The notes: generated by a model from the letters alone, not told the origin. A stretch of DNA of 64,000 nt from Saccoglossus kowalevskii (GCF_000003605.2 NW_003117245.1:1-64000); one strand, 5' to 3'; shown: positions 35,629 to 49,835, counted from the first letter of the stretch. Made by a program: numbers and translations.

Positions 35629-38600
35629 ATGGTATACACTGTACAGCCCAGTAGGACTACAAACCAGTCTTACTGCATGACATACGCTGTACAGCCCAGT
35701 TGGGCTACATACCAATCTTACTGCATGGCATACCACTGTACTGCCCAGTAGAGCTACAAACCAGTCTTACTGCATGGCATATACTGTACTGTCCAGTAGA
35801 GCTACAACCAGTCTTACTGCATGGCATACCACTGTACAGTCCAGTAGGGCTACATACCAGGCTTACTGCATGGAATACACTGTACAGCCCAGTAGGGCTA
35901 CAAATCAGTTTTACTGCTTGGCATACACTGTACAGCCCAGTTGGGCTATAAACCTGTCTTACTGCATGGCATACACTGTACAGCCCAGTAGGGCTACATA
36001 CCAGGCTTACTGCATGGGATACACTGTACAGCCCAGTAGGGCTACAAACTAGTCTTACTGCATGGTATACACTGTACAGCCAAGTAGGACTACAAACCAG
36101 TCTTTCTGCATGACATACGCTGTACAGCCCAGTTGGGCTACATACCAATCTTACTGCATGGCATACACTCTACTGCCCAGTAGAGCTACAAACCAGTCTT
36201 ACTTCATTGCATACATTGTACAGCCCAGTCGGGCGTCAAACCAGTCTTACTGCACGGCATACACTGTACTGTCCAGTAGAGCTACAAACCAGTCTTACTG
36301 CATGGCATACACTGTACAGCCCAGTAGGGCTACAAATCAGTTTTACTGCTTGGCATAAACTGTACAGCCCAGTTGGGCTACAAACCTGTCTTACTGCATG
36401 GCATACACTGTACAGCCCAGTAGGGCTACATACCAGGCTTACTGCATGGAATACACTGTACAGCCCAGTATGGCTACAAACTAGTCTTACTGCATGGTAT
36501 ACACTGTACAGCCCAGTAGGACTACAAACCAGTCTTACTGCATGACATACGCTGTACAGCCCAGTTGGGCTACATACCAATCTTACTTCATGGCATACGC
36601 TGTACATTCCAGTTGGGATACAAACTAGTCTTACTACATGACATACACTGTACAGCCCACTAGGACTACAAACCAGTCTCACAGCATGACATACACTGTA
36701 GAGCCCAGTAGGTCGTACTGCATGGCATACACTGTACAGCCCAGAAGGGCTATATACCAGTCTTACTTCATGGTAAACGCTGTACAGCCCAGTTGGGCTA
36801 CAAACTAGTCTCACTGCATGGCATACACTGTACAGCCCAGTAGGGCTACAAACCAGTCTTACTGCATGGCATACTCTGTACAGCCCAGTAGGGCTACATA
36901 CCAGTCTTACTTCATGGCAAACGCTGTACAGCCCAGTTGGGCTACAAACTAGTCTCACTGCATGGCATACACTGTACAGCCCAGTAGGGCTACAAACCAG
37001 TCTTACTGCATGACATACACTGTACTGCCCAGTAGAGCTACAAACCAGTCTTACTGCATTGCAAACGCTGTACAGCCCAGTCGGGCGTCAAACCAGTCTT
37101 ACTGCATGGCATACACTGTACAGCCAAGTAGGACTACAAACCAGTCTTACTGCATGACATACGCTGTACAGCCCAGTTGGGCTACATACCAATCTTACTG
37201 CATGGCATACACTGTACTGCCCAGTAGAGCTACAAACCAGTCTTACTGCATTGCATACATTGTACAGCCCAGTCGGGCGTCAAACCAGTCTTACTGCACG
37301 GCATACACTGTACTGTCCAGTAGAGCTACAAACCAGTCTTACTGCATGGCATACACTGTACAGCCCAGTAGGGCTACAAATCAGTTTTACTGCTTGGCAT
37401 AAACTGTACAGCCCAGCTGGGCTACAAACCTGTCTTACTGCATGGCATACACTGTACAGCCCAGTAGGGCTACATACCAGGCTTACTGCATGGAATACAC
37501 TGTACAGCCCAGTATGGCTACAAACTAGTCTTACTGCATGGTATACACTGTACAGCCCAGTAGGACTACAAACCAGTCTTACTGCATGACATACGCTGTA
37601 CAGCCCAGTTGGGCTACATACCAATCTTACTTCATGGCATACGCTGTACATTCCAGTTGGGATACAAACTAGTCTTACTACATGACATACACTGTACAGC
37701 CCACTAGGACTACAAACCAGTCTCACAGCATGACATACACTGTAGAGCCCAGTAGGTCGTACTGCATGGCATACACTGTACAGCCCAGAAGGGCTATATA
37801 CCAGTCTTACTTCATGGTAAACGCTGTACAGCCCAGTTGGGCTACAAACTAGTCTCACTGCATGGCATACACTGTACAGCCCAGTAGGGCTACAAACCAG
37901 TCTTACTGCATGGCATACTCTGTACAGCCCAGTAGGGATACATACCAGTCTTACTTCATGGCAAACGCTGTACAGCCCAGTTGGGCTACAAACTAGTCTT
38001 ACTGCATGGCATACACTGTACTGCCCAGTAGAGCTACAAACCAGTCTTACTGCATTGCATACATTGTACAGCCCAGTCGGGCGTCAAACCAGTCTTACTG
38101 CATGGCATACACTGTACTGTCCAGTAGAGCTAGAAACCAGTCTTACTGCATGGCATACACTGTACAGCCCAGTAGGGCTACAAATCAGTTTTACTGCTTG
38201 GCATACACTGTACAGCCCAGTTGGGCTACAAACCTGTCTTACTGCATGGCATACACTGTACAGCCCAGTAGGGCTACATACCAGGCTTACTGCATGGAAT
38301 ACACTGTACAGCCCAGTAGGGCTACAAACTAGTCTTACTGCATGGTATACACTGTACAGCCCAGTAGGACTACAAACCAGTCTTACTGCATGACATACGC
38401 TGTACAGCCCAGTTGGGCTACATACCAATCTTACTGCATGGCATACACTGTACTGCCCAGTAGAGCTACAAACCAGTCTTACTGCATTGCATACATTGTA
38501 CAGCCCAGTCGGGCGTCAAACCAGTCTTACTGCATGGCATACACTGTACTGTCCAGTAGAGATACAAACCAGTCTTACTGCATGGCATACACTGTACAGC

Positions 38601-38725
38601 CCAGTAGGGCTACAAATCAGTTTTACTGCTTGGCATACACTGTACAGCCCAGTTGGGCTACAAACCTGTCATACTGCATGGCATACACTGTACAGCCAAG
38701 TAGGGCTACAAACCAGTCTTACTGC
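35629..38725 (+). repeat. HOR-A run, two g-subfamily copies
   Basis: 36-bp markers at 36686 and 37730, 1,044 bp apart (22 x 48 - 12). Both copies share TGGTAAACGCTG, ACTGCACGGC and GGCATAAACTG, so one was copied from the other recently. At 35733-35830 there are three one-base indels (TACCACTG twice, TACAACCAG once). Confidence 0.87.
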
Positions 38726-39060
38726 GTGGCATACACTGTATAGCCCAGTTGGGCTACATACCAATATTACTGCAGGGCATACACTGTACAGTCAGTTGGG
38801 CTACAAACTAGTCTTACTGCATGGCATACACTGTACAGCCAAGTATGGCTACAAACTAGTCTTACTGCATGGCATACTCTGTACAGCCCAGTATGGCTAA
38901 AAACCAGTCTTACTGCATGGCATACACTGTACAGCCCAGTAGAGCTACAAACCAGTCTTACTGCATGGCATACACTGTACTGCCCAGTAGAGCTACAAAC
39001 CAGTCTTACTGCATGGTATACACTGTACAGCCCAGTAGGGCTACACACCAGTCTTACTGC
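38726..39060 (+). repeat. Module B, seven monomers
   Basis: B1 at 38726 and the 47-bp monomer at 38774-38820. The first TATGGCTA monomer has a HOR-like TACACTG and AGCCAAGTATGG. The module ends after the ACACACC type, which is followed by a HOR-A GTAGGTCTACATACCAGG monomer. Confidence 0.87.
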
Positions 39061-40728
39061 ATGGCATACACTGTACAGCCCAGTAGGTCTACATACCAGG
39101 CTTACTGCATGTAATACACTGTACAGCCCAGTAGGGCTACAAACTAGTCTTACTGCATGGTATACACTGTACAGCCCAGTAGGACTACAAACCAGTCTTA
39201 CTGCATGACATACGCTGTACAGCCCAGTTGGGCTACATACCAATCTTACTTCATGGCATACGCTGTACATTCCAGTTGGGATACAAACTAGTCTTACTAC
39301 ATGACATACACTGTACTGCCCAGTAGAGCTACAAACCAGTCTTACTGCTTGGCATACACTGTACAGCCCAGTTGGGCTACAAACCTGTCTTACTGCATGG
39401 CATACACTGTACAGCCCAGTAGGGCTACATACCAGGCTTACTGCATGGAATACACTGTACAGCCCAGTAGGGCTACAAATCAGTTTTACTGCTTGGCATA
39501 CACTGTACAGCCCAGTTGGGCTACAAACCTGTCTTACTGCATGGCATACACTGTACAGCCCAGTAGGGCTACATACCAGGCTTACTGCATGGAATACACT
39601 GTACAGCCCAGTTGGGCTACAAACTAGTCTCACTGCATGGCATACACTGTACAGCCCAGTAGGGCTACATACCAGGCTTACTGCATGGAATACACTGTAC
39701 AGCCCAGTAGGGCTACAAACTAGTCTTACTGCATGGTATACACTGTACAGCCCAGTAGGACTACAAACCAGTCTTACTGCATGACATACGCTGTACAGCC
39801 CAGTTGGGCTACATACCAATCTTACTTCATGGCATACGCTGTACATTCCAGTTGGGATACAAACTAGTCTTACTACATGACATACACTGTACAGCCCACT
39901 AGGACTACAAACCAGTCTCACAGCATGACATACACTGTAAAGCCCAGTAGGTCGTACTGCATGGCATACACTGTACAGCCCAGAAGGGCTACATACCAGT
40001 CTTACTTCATGGCAAACGCTGTACAGCCCAGTTGGGCTACAAACTAGTCTCACTGCATGGCATACACTGTACAGCCCAGTAGGGCTACAAACCAGTCTTA
40101 CTGCATGGCATACTCTGTACAGCCCAGTAGGGCTACATACCAGTCTTACTTCAATGCAAACGCTGTACAGCCCAGTTGGGCTACAAACTAGTCTTACTGC
40201 ATGGCATACACTGTACTGCCCAGTAGAGCTACAAACCAGTCTTACTGCATTGCATACATTGTACAGCCCAGTCGGGCGTCAAACCAGTCTTACTGCATGG
40301 CATATACTGTACTGTCCAGTAGAGATACAAACCAGTCTTACGGCATGGCATACACTGTACAGCCCAGTAGGGCTACAAATCAGTTTTACTGCTTGGCATA
40401 CACTGTACAGCCCAGTTGGGCTACAAACCTGTCTTACTGCATGGCATACACTGTACAGCCCAGTAGGGCTACATACCAGGCTTACTGCATGGAATACACT
40501 GTACAGCCCAGTAGGGCTACAAACTAGTCTTACTGCATGGTATACACTGTACAGCCCAGTAGGACTACAAACCAGTCTTACTGCATGACATACGCTGTAC
40601 AGCCCAGTTGGGCTACATACCAATCTTACTGCATGGCATACACTGTACTGCCCAGTAGAGCTACAAACCAGTCTTACTGCTTGGCATACACTGTACAGCC
40701 CAGTTGGGCTACAAACCTGTCTTACTGC
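39061..40728 (+). repeat. HOR-A run
   Basis: 36-bp marker at 39925 (a-subfamily). The first part (39061-39600) repeats a piece seen again at 62630-63190: GTAGGTCTACATACCAGG, TGTAATACAC, then ATGACATACACTGTACTGCC. The CCTGTC/CCAGGC pair is tandemly repeated here. Confidence 0.86.
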
Positions 40729-41016
40729 ATGGCATACTCTGTACAGCCCAGTATGGCTAAAAACCAGTCTTACTGCATGGCATACACTGTACAGCCCAGT
40801 AGAGCTACAAACCAGTCTTACTGCATGGCATACACTGTACTGCCCAGTAGAGCTACAAACCAGTCTTACTGCATGGTATACACTGTACAGCCCAGTAGGG
40901 CTACACACCAGTCTTACTGCATGGCATACTCTGTACAGCCCAGTTGGGCTACACACCAGTCTTACCTCATGGCATACACTGTACAGCCCAGTTGGGCTAC
41001 AAACTAGTCGTACTGC
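40729..41016 (+). repeat. Module B, 5'-truncated
   Basis: Six monomers, from the TATGGCTAAAAACC type to the closing ACTAGTCGTACTGC type; the 47-bp monomer is missing. A HOR-A CCTGTC monomer precedes it. Confidence 0.87.
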
Positions 41017-41496
41017 ATGGCATACACTGTACAGCCCAGTAGGACTACAAACCAGTTTTACTGCATGGTATACACTGTACAGCCCAGTATGGCTACAAAA
41101 CAGTCTTATTGCATGGCATACTCAGTACAGCCCAGTTCGGCTACAAACTAGTCTTACTGCATGGCATACTCTGTACAGCCCAGTAGGGCTAAAAACCAGT
41201 CTCACTGCATGGCATACACTGTACAGCCCAGTAGAGCTACAAATCAGTCTTACTGCATGGTATACACTGTACTGCCCAGTAGAGCTACAAACCAGTCTAA
41301 CTGCATGGCATACACTGTACAGCCCAGTAGGGCTACAAACCAGTCTTACTGCATGGAATACACTGTACAGCCCAGTTGGGCTACACACCAGTCTTACTGC
41401 ATGGCATACTCTGTACAGCCCAGTTGTGCGACACACCAGTCCTACCTCATGGCATACACTGTACAGCCCAGTTGGGCTACAAACTAGTCTTACTGC
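41017..41496 (+). repeat. Module T (10 monomers)
   Basis: Ten T monomers in the usual order with TCAGTACAG at about 41120 and TTGTGCGACAC at about 41424. The last ends CTTACTGC rather than CGTACTGC and goes straight to C-II, so no C-I is present. Confidence 0.87.
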
Positions 41497-41597
41497 TTGG
41501 TATACACTGTACAGCCCAGTTGGGCTACAAACTGGCCTTACCTAACTGTTCGACATATTTGGTACATCCAAGTTGGGCTATAAACCATTCTTACTGC
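41497..41597 (+). repeat. C-II element
   Basis: 101 bp, with TTGGTATAC, AAACTGGCC, the CTGTTCGACATATTTGG core and ACATCCAAG. It stands alone without a C-I partner. Confidence 0.89.
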
Positions 41598-42125
41598 ATG
41601 GGATACTCTGTACAGCCCAGTAGGGCTTACAAACCAGTCTTACTGCATTGCATACATTGTATAACCCCGTAGGACTACAAACCAGTCTTACTGCATGGCA
41701 TACACTGTACAGCCCAGTAGGGCTACATACCAGTCTTACTGCATGGCATACACTGTACAGCCCAGTAGGACTAAACCAGTTTTACTGCATGGCATACACT
41801 GTACAGCCCAGTAGGGCTACAAACCAGTCTTACTGCATGGCATGCTCTGTACAGCCCAGTAGGGCTACATACCAGTCATTACTTCATGGCAAACGCTGTA
41901 CAGCCCAGTTGGGCTACAAACTAGTCTCACTGCATGGCATACACTGTACAGCCCAGTAGGGCTACAAACCAGTCTTACTGCATGGCATACACTGTACAGC
42001 CCAGTAGGACTACAAAACAGTCTTACTGCATGGCATACAATGTACAGCCCAGTTGGGCTACAAACTAGTCTTACTGCATGGCATACTCTGTACAGCCCAG
42101 TAGGGCTACAAACTAGTCTTACTGC
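41598..42125 (+). repeat. Module E without the CCTAG pair
   Basis: 49-bp GGGCTTACAAACC monomer, TATAACCCCGTAGG monomer, one TACATACC monomer, then directly the 46-bp (41743-41788) and 49-bp (41837-41885) types. The two CCTAG monomers of other E copies are absent. It ends before the AATCAG HOR-A type at 42126. Confidence 0.87.
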
Positions 42126-45100
42126 ATGGTATACACTGTACAGCCCAGTAGGGCTACAAATCAGTTTTACTGCTTGGCATACACTGTACAGCCCAGTTGG
42201 GCTACAAACCTGTCTTACTGCATGGCATACACTGTACAGCCCAGTAAGGCTACATACCAGGCTTACTGCATGGAATACACTGTACAGCCCAGTAGGGCTA
42301 CAAACTAGTCTTACTGCATGGTATACACTGTACAGCCCAGTAGGACTACAAACCAGTCTTACTGCATGACATACGCTGTACAGCCCCGTTGGGCTACATA
42401 CCAATCTTACTTCATGGCATACACTGTACATTCCAGTTGGGATACAAACTAGTCTTACTACATGACATACACTGTACAGCCCACTAGGACTACAAACCAG
42501 TCTCACAGCATGACATACACTGTAAAGCCCAGTAGGTCGTACTGCATGGCATACACTGTACAGCCCAGAAGGGCTACATACCAGTCTTACTTCATGGCAA
42601 ACGCTGTACAGCACAGTTGGGCTACAAACTAGTCTCACTGCATGGCATACACTGTACAGCCCAGTAGGGCTACAAACCAGTCTTACTGCATGGCATATTC
42701 TGTACAGCCCAGTAGGGCTACATACCAGTCTTACTTCATGGCAAACGCTGTACAGCCCAGTTGGGCTACAAACTAGTCTTACTGCATGGCATACACTGTA
42801 CTGCCCAGTAGAGCTACAAACCAGTCTTACTGCATTGCATACATTGTATAGCCCAGTCGGGCGTCAAACCAGTCTTACTGCATGGCATACACTGTACAGC
42901 CCAGTAGGGCTACAAATCAGTTTTACTGCTTGGCATACACTGTACAGCCCAGTTGGGCTACAAACCTGTCTTACTGCATGGCATACACTGTACAGCCCAG
43001 TAGGGCTACATACCAGGCTTACTGCATGGAATACACTGTACAGCCCAGTAGGGCTACAAACTAGTCTTACTGCATGGTATACACTGTACAGCCCAGTAGG
43101 ACTACAAACCAGTCTTACTGCATGACATACGCTGTACAGCCCAGTTGGGCTACATACCAATCTTACTGCATGGCATACACTGTACTGCCCAGTAGAGCTA
43201 CAAACCAGTCTTACTGCTTGGCATACACTGTACAGCCCAGTTGGGCTACAAACCTGTCTTACTGCATGGCATACACTGTACAGCCCAGTAGGGCTACATA
43301 CCAGGCTTACTGCATGGAATACACTGTACAGCCCAGAAGGGCTACAAATCAGTTTTACTGCTTGGCATACACTGTACAGCCCAGTTGGGCTACAAACCTG
43401 CCTTACTGCATGGCATACACTGTACAGCCCAGTAGGGCTACATACCAGGCTTACTGCATGGAATACACTGTACAGCCCAGTAGGGCTACAAACTAGTCTT
43501 ACTGCATGGTATACACTGTACAGCCAAGTAGGACTACAAACCAGTCTTACTGCATGACATGCGCTGTACAGCCCAGTTGGGCTACATACCAATCTTACTG
43601 CATGGCATACACTGTACTGCCCAGTCGAGCTACAAACCAGTCTTACTGCATTGCATACATTGTACAGCCCAGTCGGGCGTCAAACCAGTCTTACTGCATG
43701 GCATACACTGTACTGTCCAGTAGAGCTACAAACCAGTCTTACTGCATGGCATACACTGTACAGCCCAGTAGGGCTACAAATCAGTTTTACTGCTTGGCAT
43801 AAACTGTACAGCCCAGTTGGGCTACAAACCTATCTTACTGCATGGCATACACTGTACAGCCCAGTAGGGCTACATACCAGGCTTACTGCATGGAATACAC
43901 TGTACAGCCCAGTATGGCTACAAACTAGTCTTACTGCATGGTATACACTGTACAGCCCAGTAGGACTACAAACCAGTCTTACTGCATGACATACGCTGTA
44001 CAGCCCAGTTGGGCTACATACCAATCTTACTTCATGGCATACGCTGTACATTCCAGTTGGGATACAAACTAGTCTTACTACATGACATACACTGTACAGC
44101 CCACTAGGACTACAAACCAGTTCCACAGCATGACATACACTGTAGAGCCCAGTAGGTCGTACTGCATGGCATACACTGTACAGCCCAGAAGGGCTATATA
44201 CCAGTCTTTACTTCATGGCAAACGCTGTACAGCCCAGTTGGGCTACAAACTAGTCTCACTGCATGGCATACACTGTACAGCCCAGTAGGGCTACAAACCA
44301 GTCTTACTGCATGGCATACTCTGTACAGCCCAGTAGGGCTACATACCAGTCTTACTTCATGGCAAACGCTGTACAGCCCAGTTCGGCTACAAACTAGTCT
44401 CACTGCATGGCATACACTGTACAGCCCAGTAGGGCTACAAACCAGTCTTACTGCATGACATACACTGTACTGCCCAGTAGAGCTACAAACCAGTCTTACT
44501 GCATTGCATACATTGTACAGCCCAGTCGGGCGTCAAACCAGTCTTACTGCATGGCATACACTGTACAGCACAGTTGGGCTACAAACTAGTCTTACTGCAT
44601 GGCATACACTGTACTGCCCAGTAGAGCTACAAACCAGTCTTACTGCATGGCATACACTGTACAGCCCAGTAGGGCTACAAATCAGTTTTACTGCTTGGCA
44701 TACACTGTACAGCCCAGTTGGGCTACAAACCAGTCTTACTGCATGGCATACACTGTACAGCCCAGTAGGGCTACATACCAGGCGTACTGCATGGAATACA
44801 CTGTACAGCCCAGTATGGCTACAAACTAGTCTTACTGTATGGTATACACTGTACAGCCCAGTAGGACTACAAACCAGTCTTACTGCATGACATACGCTGT
44901 ACAGCCCAGTTGGGCTACATACCAATCTTACTTCATGGCATACGCTGTACATTCCAGTTGGGATACAAACTAGTCTTACTACATGACATACACTGTACAG
45001 CCCACTAGACTACAAACCAGTCTCACAGCATGACATACACTGTAGAGCCCAGTAGTCGTACTGCATGGCATACACTGTACAGCCCAGAAGGCTATATACC

Positions 45101-46922
45101 AGTCTTACTTCATGGCAAACGCTGTACAGCCCAGTTGGGCTACAAACTAGTCTCACTGCATGGCATACACTGTACAGCCCAGTAGGGCTACAAACCAGTC
45201 TTACTGCATGGCATACTCTGTACAGCCCAGTTGAGCTACAAACTAGTCTTACTGCATGGCATACTCTGTACAGCCCAGTTGAGCTACAAACTAGTCTTAC
45301 TGCATGGTATACACTGTACAGCCCAGTAGGGCTACAAATCAGTTTTACTGCTTGGCATACACTGTACAGCCCAGTTGGGCTACAAACCTGTCTTACTGCA
45401 TGGCATACACTGTACAGCCCAGTAGGGCTACATACCAGGCTTACTGCATGGAATACACTGTACAGCCCAGTAGGGCTACAAACTAGTCTTACTGCATGGT
45501 ATACACTGTACAGCCCAGTAGGACTACAAACCAGTCTTACTGCATGACATACGCTGTACAGCCCAGTTGGGCTACATACCAATCTTACTTCATGGCATAC
45601 GCTGTACATTCCAGTTGGGATACAAACTAGTCTTACTACATGACATACACTGTACAGCCCACTAGGACTACAAACCAGTCTCACAGCATGACATACACTG
45701 TAAAGCCCAGTAGGTCGTACTGCATGGCATACACTGTACAGCCCAGAAGGGCTACATACCAGTCTTACTTCATGGCAAACGCTGTACAGCCCAGTTGGGC
45801 TACAAACTAGTCTCACTGCATGGCATACACTGTACAGCCCAGTAGGGCTACAAACCAGTCTTACTGCATGGCATACTCTGTACAGCCCAGTAGGGCTACA
45901 TACCAGTCTTACTTCATGGCAAACGCTGTACAGCCCAGTTGGGCTACAAACTAGTCTACTGCATGGCATACACTGTACTGCCCAGTAGAGCTACAAACCA
46001 GTCTTACTGCATTGCATACATTGTACAGCCCAGTCGGGCGTCAAACCAGTCTTACTGCATGGCATATACTGTACTGTCCAGTAGAGCTACAAACCAGTCT
46101 TACTGCATGGCATACACTGTACAGCCCAGTAGGGCTACAAATCAGTTTTACTGCTTGGCATACACTGTACAGCCCAGTTGGGCTACAAACCTGTCTTACT
46201 GCATGGCATACACTGTACAGCCCAGTAGGGCTACATACCAGGCTTACTGCATGGAATACACTGTGCAGCCCAGTAGGGCTACAAACTAGTCTTACTGCAT
46301 GGTATACACTGTACAGCCCAGTAGGACTACAAACCAGTCTTACTGCATGACATACGCTGTACAGCCCAGTTGGGCTACATACCAATCTTACTGCATGGCA
46401 TACACTGTATTGCCCAGTAGAGCTACAAACCAGTCTTACTGCTTGGCATACACTGTACAGCCCAGTTGGGCTACAAACCTGTCTTACTGCATGGCATACA
46501 CTGTACAGCCCAGTAGGGCTACATACCAGGCTTACTGCATGGAATACACTGTACAGCCCAGTAGGGCTACAAATCAGTTTTACTGCTTGGCATACACTGT
46601 ACAGCCCAGTTGGTCTACAAACCTGTCTTACTGCATGGCATACACTGTACAGCCCAGTAGGGCTACATACCAGGCTTACTGCATGGAATACACTGTACAG
46701 CCCAGTAGGGCTACAAACTAGTCTTACTGCATGGTATACACTGTACAGCCAAGTAGGACTACAAACCAGTCTTACTGCGTGACATACGTTGTACAGCCCA
46801 GTTGGGCTACATACCAATCTTACTGCATGGCATACACTGTACTGCCCAGTAGAGCTACAAACCAGTCTTACTGCATTGCATACATTGTACAGCCCAGTCG
46901 GGCGTCAAACCAGTCTTACTGC
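42126..46922 (+). repeat. Long HOR-A run, mixed subfamilies
   Basis: 36-bp markers at 42510 (a), 44130 (g), 45030 (g, 35 bp) and 45688 (a). A CCTGTC-CCAGGC-GGAATAC set is repeated at 43.2-43.5 and 46.45-46.75 kb. Three G losses lie within 100 bp near 45.0 kb. Confidence 0.87.
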
Positions 46923-47354
46923 ATGGCATACTCTGTACAGCCCAGTAGGACTACAAACCAGTTTTACTGCATGGCATACACTGTACAGCGCAGTAGAACT
47001 ACAAACCAGTCTTACTGCATGGCATACACTGTACAGCTCAGTTGGGCTACAAACCAGTCTTACTGTATGGCATACTCTGTACAGCCCAGTAGGACTACAA
47101 ACCAGTCTTACTGCATGACATACACTGTACAGCTCAGTTGGGCTACAAACCAGTCTTACTGTATGGCATACTCTGTACAGCCCAGTAGGACTACAAACCA
47201 GTCTTACTTTATGGCATACACTGTACAGCTCAGTTGGGCTACAAACCAGTCTTACTGTATGGCATACTCTGTACAGCCCAGTAGGACTACAAACCAGTCT
47301 TACTTTATGGCATACACTGTACAGCTCAGTTGGGTTACAAATCAGTTTTACTGC
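46923..47354 (+). repeat. 96-bp dimer zone
   Basis: From 47019 two monomer types alternate: TACACTGTACAGCTCAGTTG and TACTCTG with GTAGGACTAC. This makes 3.5 dimers of 96 bp, preceded by two related monomers (one with ACAGCGCAGTAG). The same alternation is seen at 30027-30266 and 30879-31070, in each case just before the CCTGTC type. Confidence 0.88.
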
Positions 47355-48637
47355 TTGGCATACACTGTACAGCCCAGTTGGGCTACAAACCTGTCTTACT
47401 GCATGGTATACACTGTACAGCCCAGTAGGGCTACAAACCTGTCTTACTGCATGGCATACACTGTACAGCCCAGTAGGACTATAAACCTGTCTTACTGCAT
47501 GACATACGCTGTACAGCCCAGTTGGGCTACATACCAATCTTACTTCATGGCATACGCTGTACATTCCAGTTGGGATACAAACTAGTCTTACTACATGACA
47601 TACACTGTACAGCCCACTAGGACTACAAACCAGTCTCACAGCATGACATACACTGTAAAGCCCAGTAGGTCGTACTGCATGGCATACACTGTACAGCCCA
47701 GAAGGGCTACATACCAGTCTTACTTCATGGCAAACGCTGTACAGCCCAGTTGGGCTACAAACTAGTCTCACTGCATGGCATACACTGTACAGCCCAGTAG
47801 GGCTACAAACCAGTCTTACTACATGGCATACTCTGTACAGCCCAGTAGGGCTACATACCAGTCTTACTTCATGGCAAACGCTGTACAGCCCAGTTGGGCT
47901 ACAAACTAGTCTTACTGCATGGCATACACTGTACTGCCCAGTAGAGCTACAAACCAGTCTTACTGCATTGCATACAGTGTACAGCCCAGTCGGGCGTCAA
48001 ACCAGTCTTACTGCATGGCATATACTGTACTGTCCAGTAGAGCTACAAACCAGTCTTACTGCATGGCATACACTGTACAGCCCAGTAGGGCTACAAATCA
48101 GTTTTACTGCTTGGCATACACTGTACAGCCCAGTTGGGCTACAAACCTGTCTTACTGCATGGCATACACTGTACAGCCCAGTAGGGCTACATACCAGGCT
48201 TACTGCATGGAATACACTGTACAGCCCAGTAGGGCTACAAACTAGTCTTACTGCATGGTATACACTGTACAGCCCAGTAGGACTACAAACCAGTCTTACT
48301 GCATGACATACGCTGTACAGCCCAGTTGGGCTACATACCATTCTTACTGCATGGCATACACTGTACTGCCCAGTAGAGCTACAAACCAGTCTTACTGCTT
48401 GGCATACACTGTACAGCCCAGTTGGGCTACAAACCTGTCTTACTGCATGGCATACACTGTACAGCTCAGTAGGGCTACATACCAGCTTACTGCATGGCAT
48501 ACACTGTACAGCCCAGTAGGGCTACAAATCAGTTTTACTGCTTGGCATACACTGTACAGCCCAGTTGGGCTACAAACCTGTCATACTGCATGGCATACAC
48601 TGTACAGCCCAGTAGAGCTACAAACCAGTCTTACTGC
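47355..48637 (+). repeat. HOR-A run
   Basis: 36-bp marker at 47643 (a-subfamily). CGGGCGTC type at 47967. Near 48480 a monomer lacks one base (CCAGCTTAC). The end has a CCTGTCATAC monomer and a GTAGAGC monomer, as before B modules, and the next monomer is a B1 type. Confidence 0.86.
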
Positions 48638-49116
48638 GTGGCATACACTGTATAGCCCAGTTGGGCTACAAACCAGTCTTACTGCATGGCATACACTGTA
48701 CAGCCCATTAGGACTACAAACCATTCTTACTGCATGGCATACTCTGTACAGCTCAGTTGGGCTACAAACCATTCTTACTGTATGGCATACTCTGTACAGC
48801 CCATTAGGACTACAAACCAGTCTTACTGCATGGCATACTCTGTACAGCCCAGTAAGACTACAAACCAGTTTTACTGCATGGCATACACTGTACGGCCCAG
48901 TAAAACTACAAACCAGTCTTACTGCATGGCATACACTGTACAGCTCATATGGGCTACAAACCAGTCTTACTGTATGGCATACTCTGTACAGCCCAGTAGG
49001 ACTACAAACCAGTCTTAATGCATGGCATACTCTGTACAGCCCAGTAGGACTACAAACCAGTCTTACTGCGTGGCATACTCTGTACAGCCCAGTGGGCTAC
49101 AAACTAGTCGTACTGC
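48638..49116 (+). repeat. Low-order zone 1 after a B1 monomer
   Basis: A single B1-like monomer (GTGGCATAC, TGTATAGCCC) is followed by monomers that fit no HOR-A, B or T order: CCCATTAGGAC (48686, 48782), ACAGCTCAG (48734), CAGTAAGAC (48830), ACGGCCCAGTAAAAC (48878) and GCTCATATGGG (48926). Several changes occur nowhere else I noticed. The last monomer is 47 bp (CAGTGGGC). Confidence 0.85.
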
Positions 49117-49500
49117 ATGGCATACACTGTACAGCCCAGTAGGACTACAAACCAGTTTTACTGCATGGTATACACTGTACAGCCCAGTATGGCTACAAAA
49201 CAGTCTTATTGCATGGCATACTCAGTACAGCCCAGTTCGGCTACAAACTAGTCTTACTGCATGGCATACTCTGTACAGCCCAGTAGAGCTAAAAACCAGT
49301 CTCACTGCATGGCATACACTGTACAGCCCAGTAGAGCTACAAATCAGTCTTACTGCATGGTATACACTGTACTGCCCAGTAGAGCTACAAACCAGTCTAA
49401 CTGCATGGCATACACTGTACAGCCCAGTAGGGCTACAAACCAGTCTTACTGCATGGAATACACTGTACAGCCCAGTTGGGCTACACACCAGTCTTACTGC
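49117..49500 (+). repeat. Module T, eight monomers
   Basis: T order from the GTAGGACTAC type to the GGAATAC/ACACACC type; TCAGTACAG at about 49220. The TTGTGCGACAC and closing monomers are replaced by the next low-order zone. Confidence 0.86.
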
Positions 49501-49835
49501 ATGGCATACTCTGTACAGCCCAGTAGGACTACAAACCAGTTTTACTGCATGGCATACTCTGTACAGCCCAGTAGGACTACAAACCAGTCTTACTGCATGG
49601 CATACTCTGTACAGCCCAGTAGTAATACAAACCAGTCTTACTGCATGGCATACTCTGTACAGCCCAGTAGGACTACAAACCAGTTTTACTGCATGGCATA
49701 CTCTGTACAGCCCAGTAGGACTACAAACCAGTTTTACTGCATGGCATACTCTGTACAGCCCAGTAGTACTACAAACCAGTTTTACTGCATGGCATACTCT
49801 GTACAGCCCAGTAGGACTACAAACCAGTCTACTGC
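49501..49835 (+). repeat. Low-order zone 2: seven near-identical monomers
   Basis: Seven consecutive copies of one type with TACTCTGTACAG and GTAGGACTAC or GTAGTACTAC / GTAGTAATAC, most ending GTTTTACTGC. The last is 47 bp (CAGTCTACTGC). This is plain monomeric amplification, unlike the ordered HOR around it. Confidence 0.88.
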
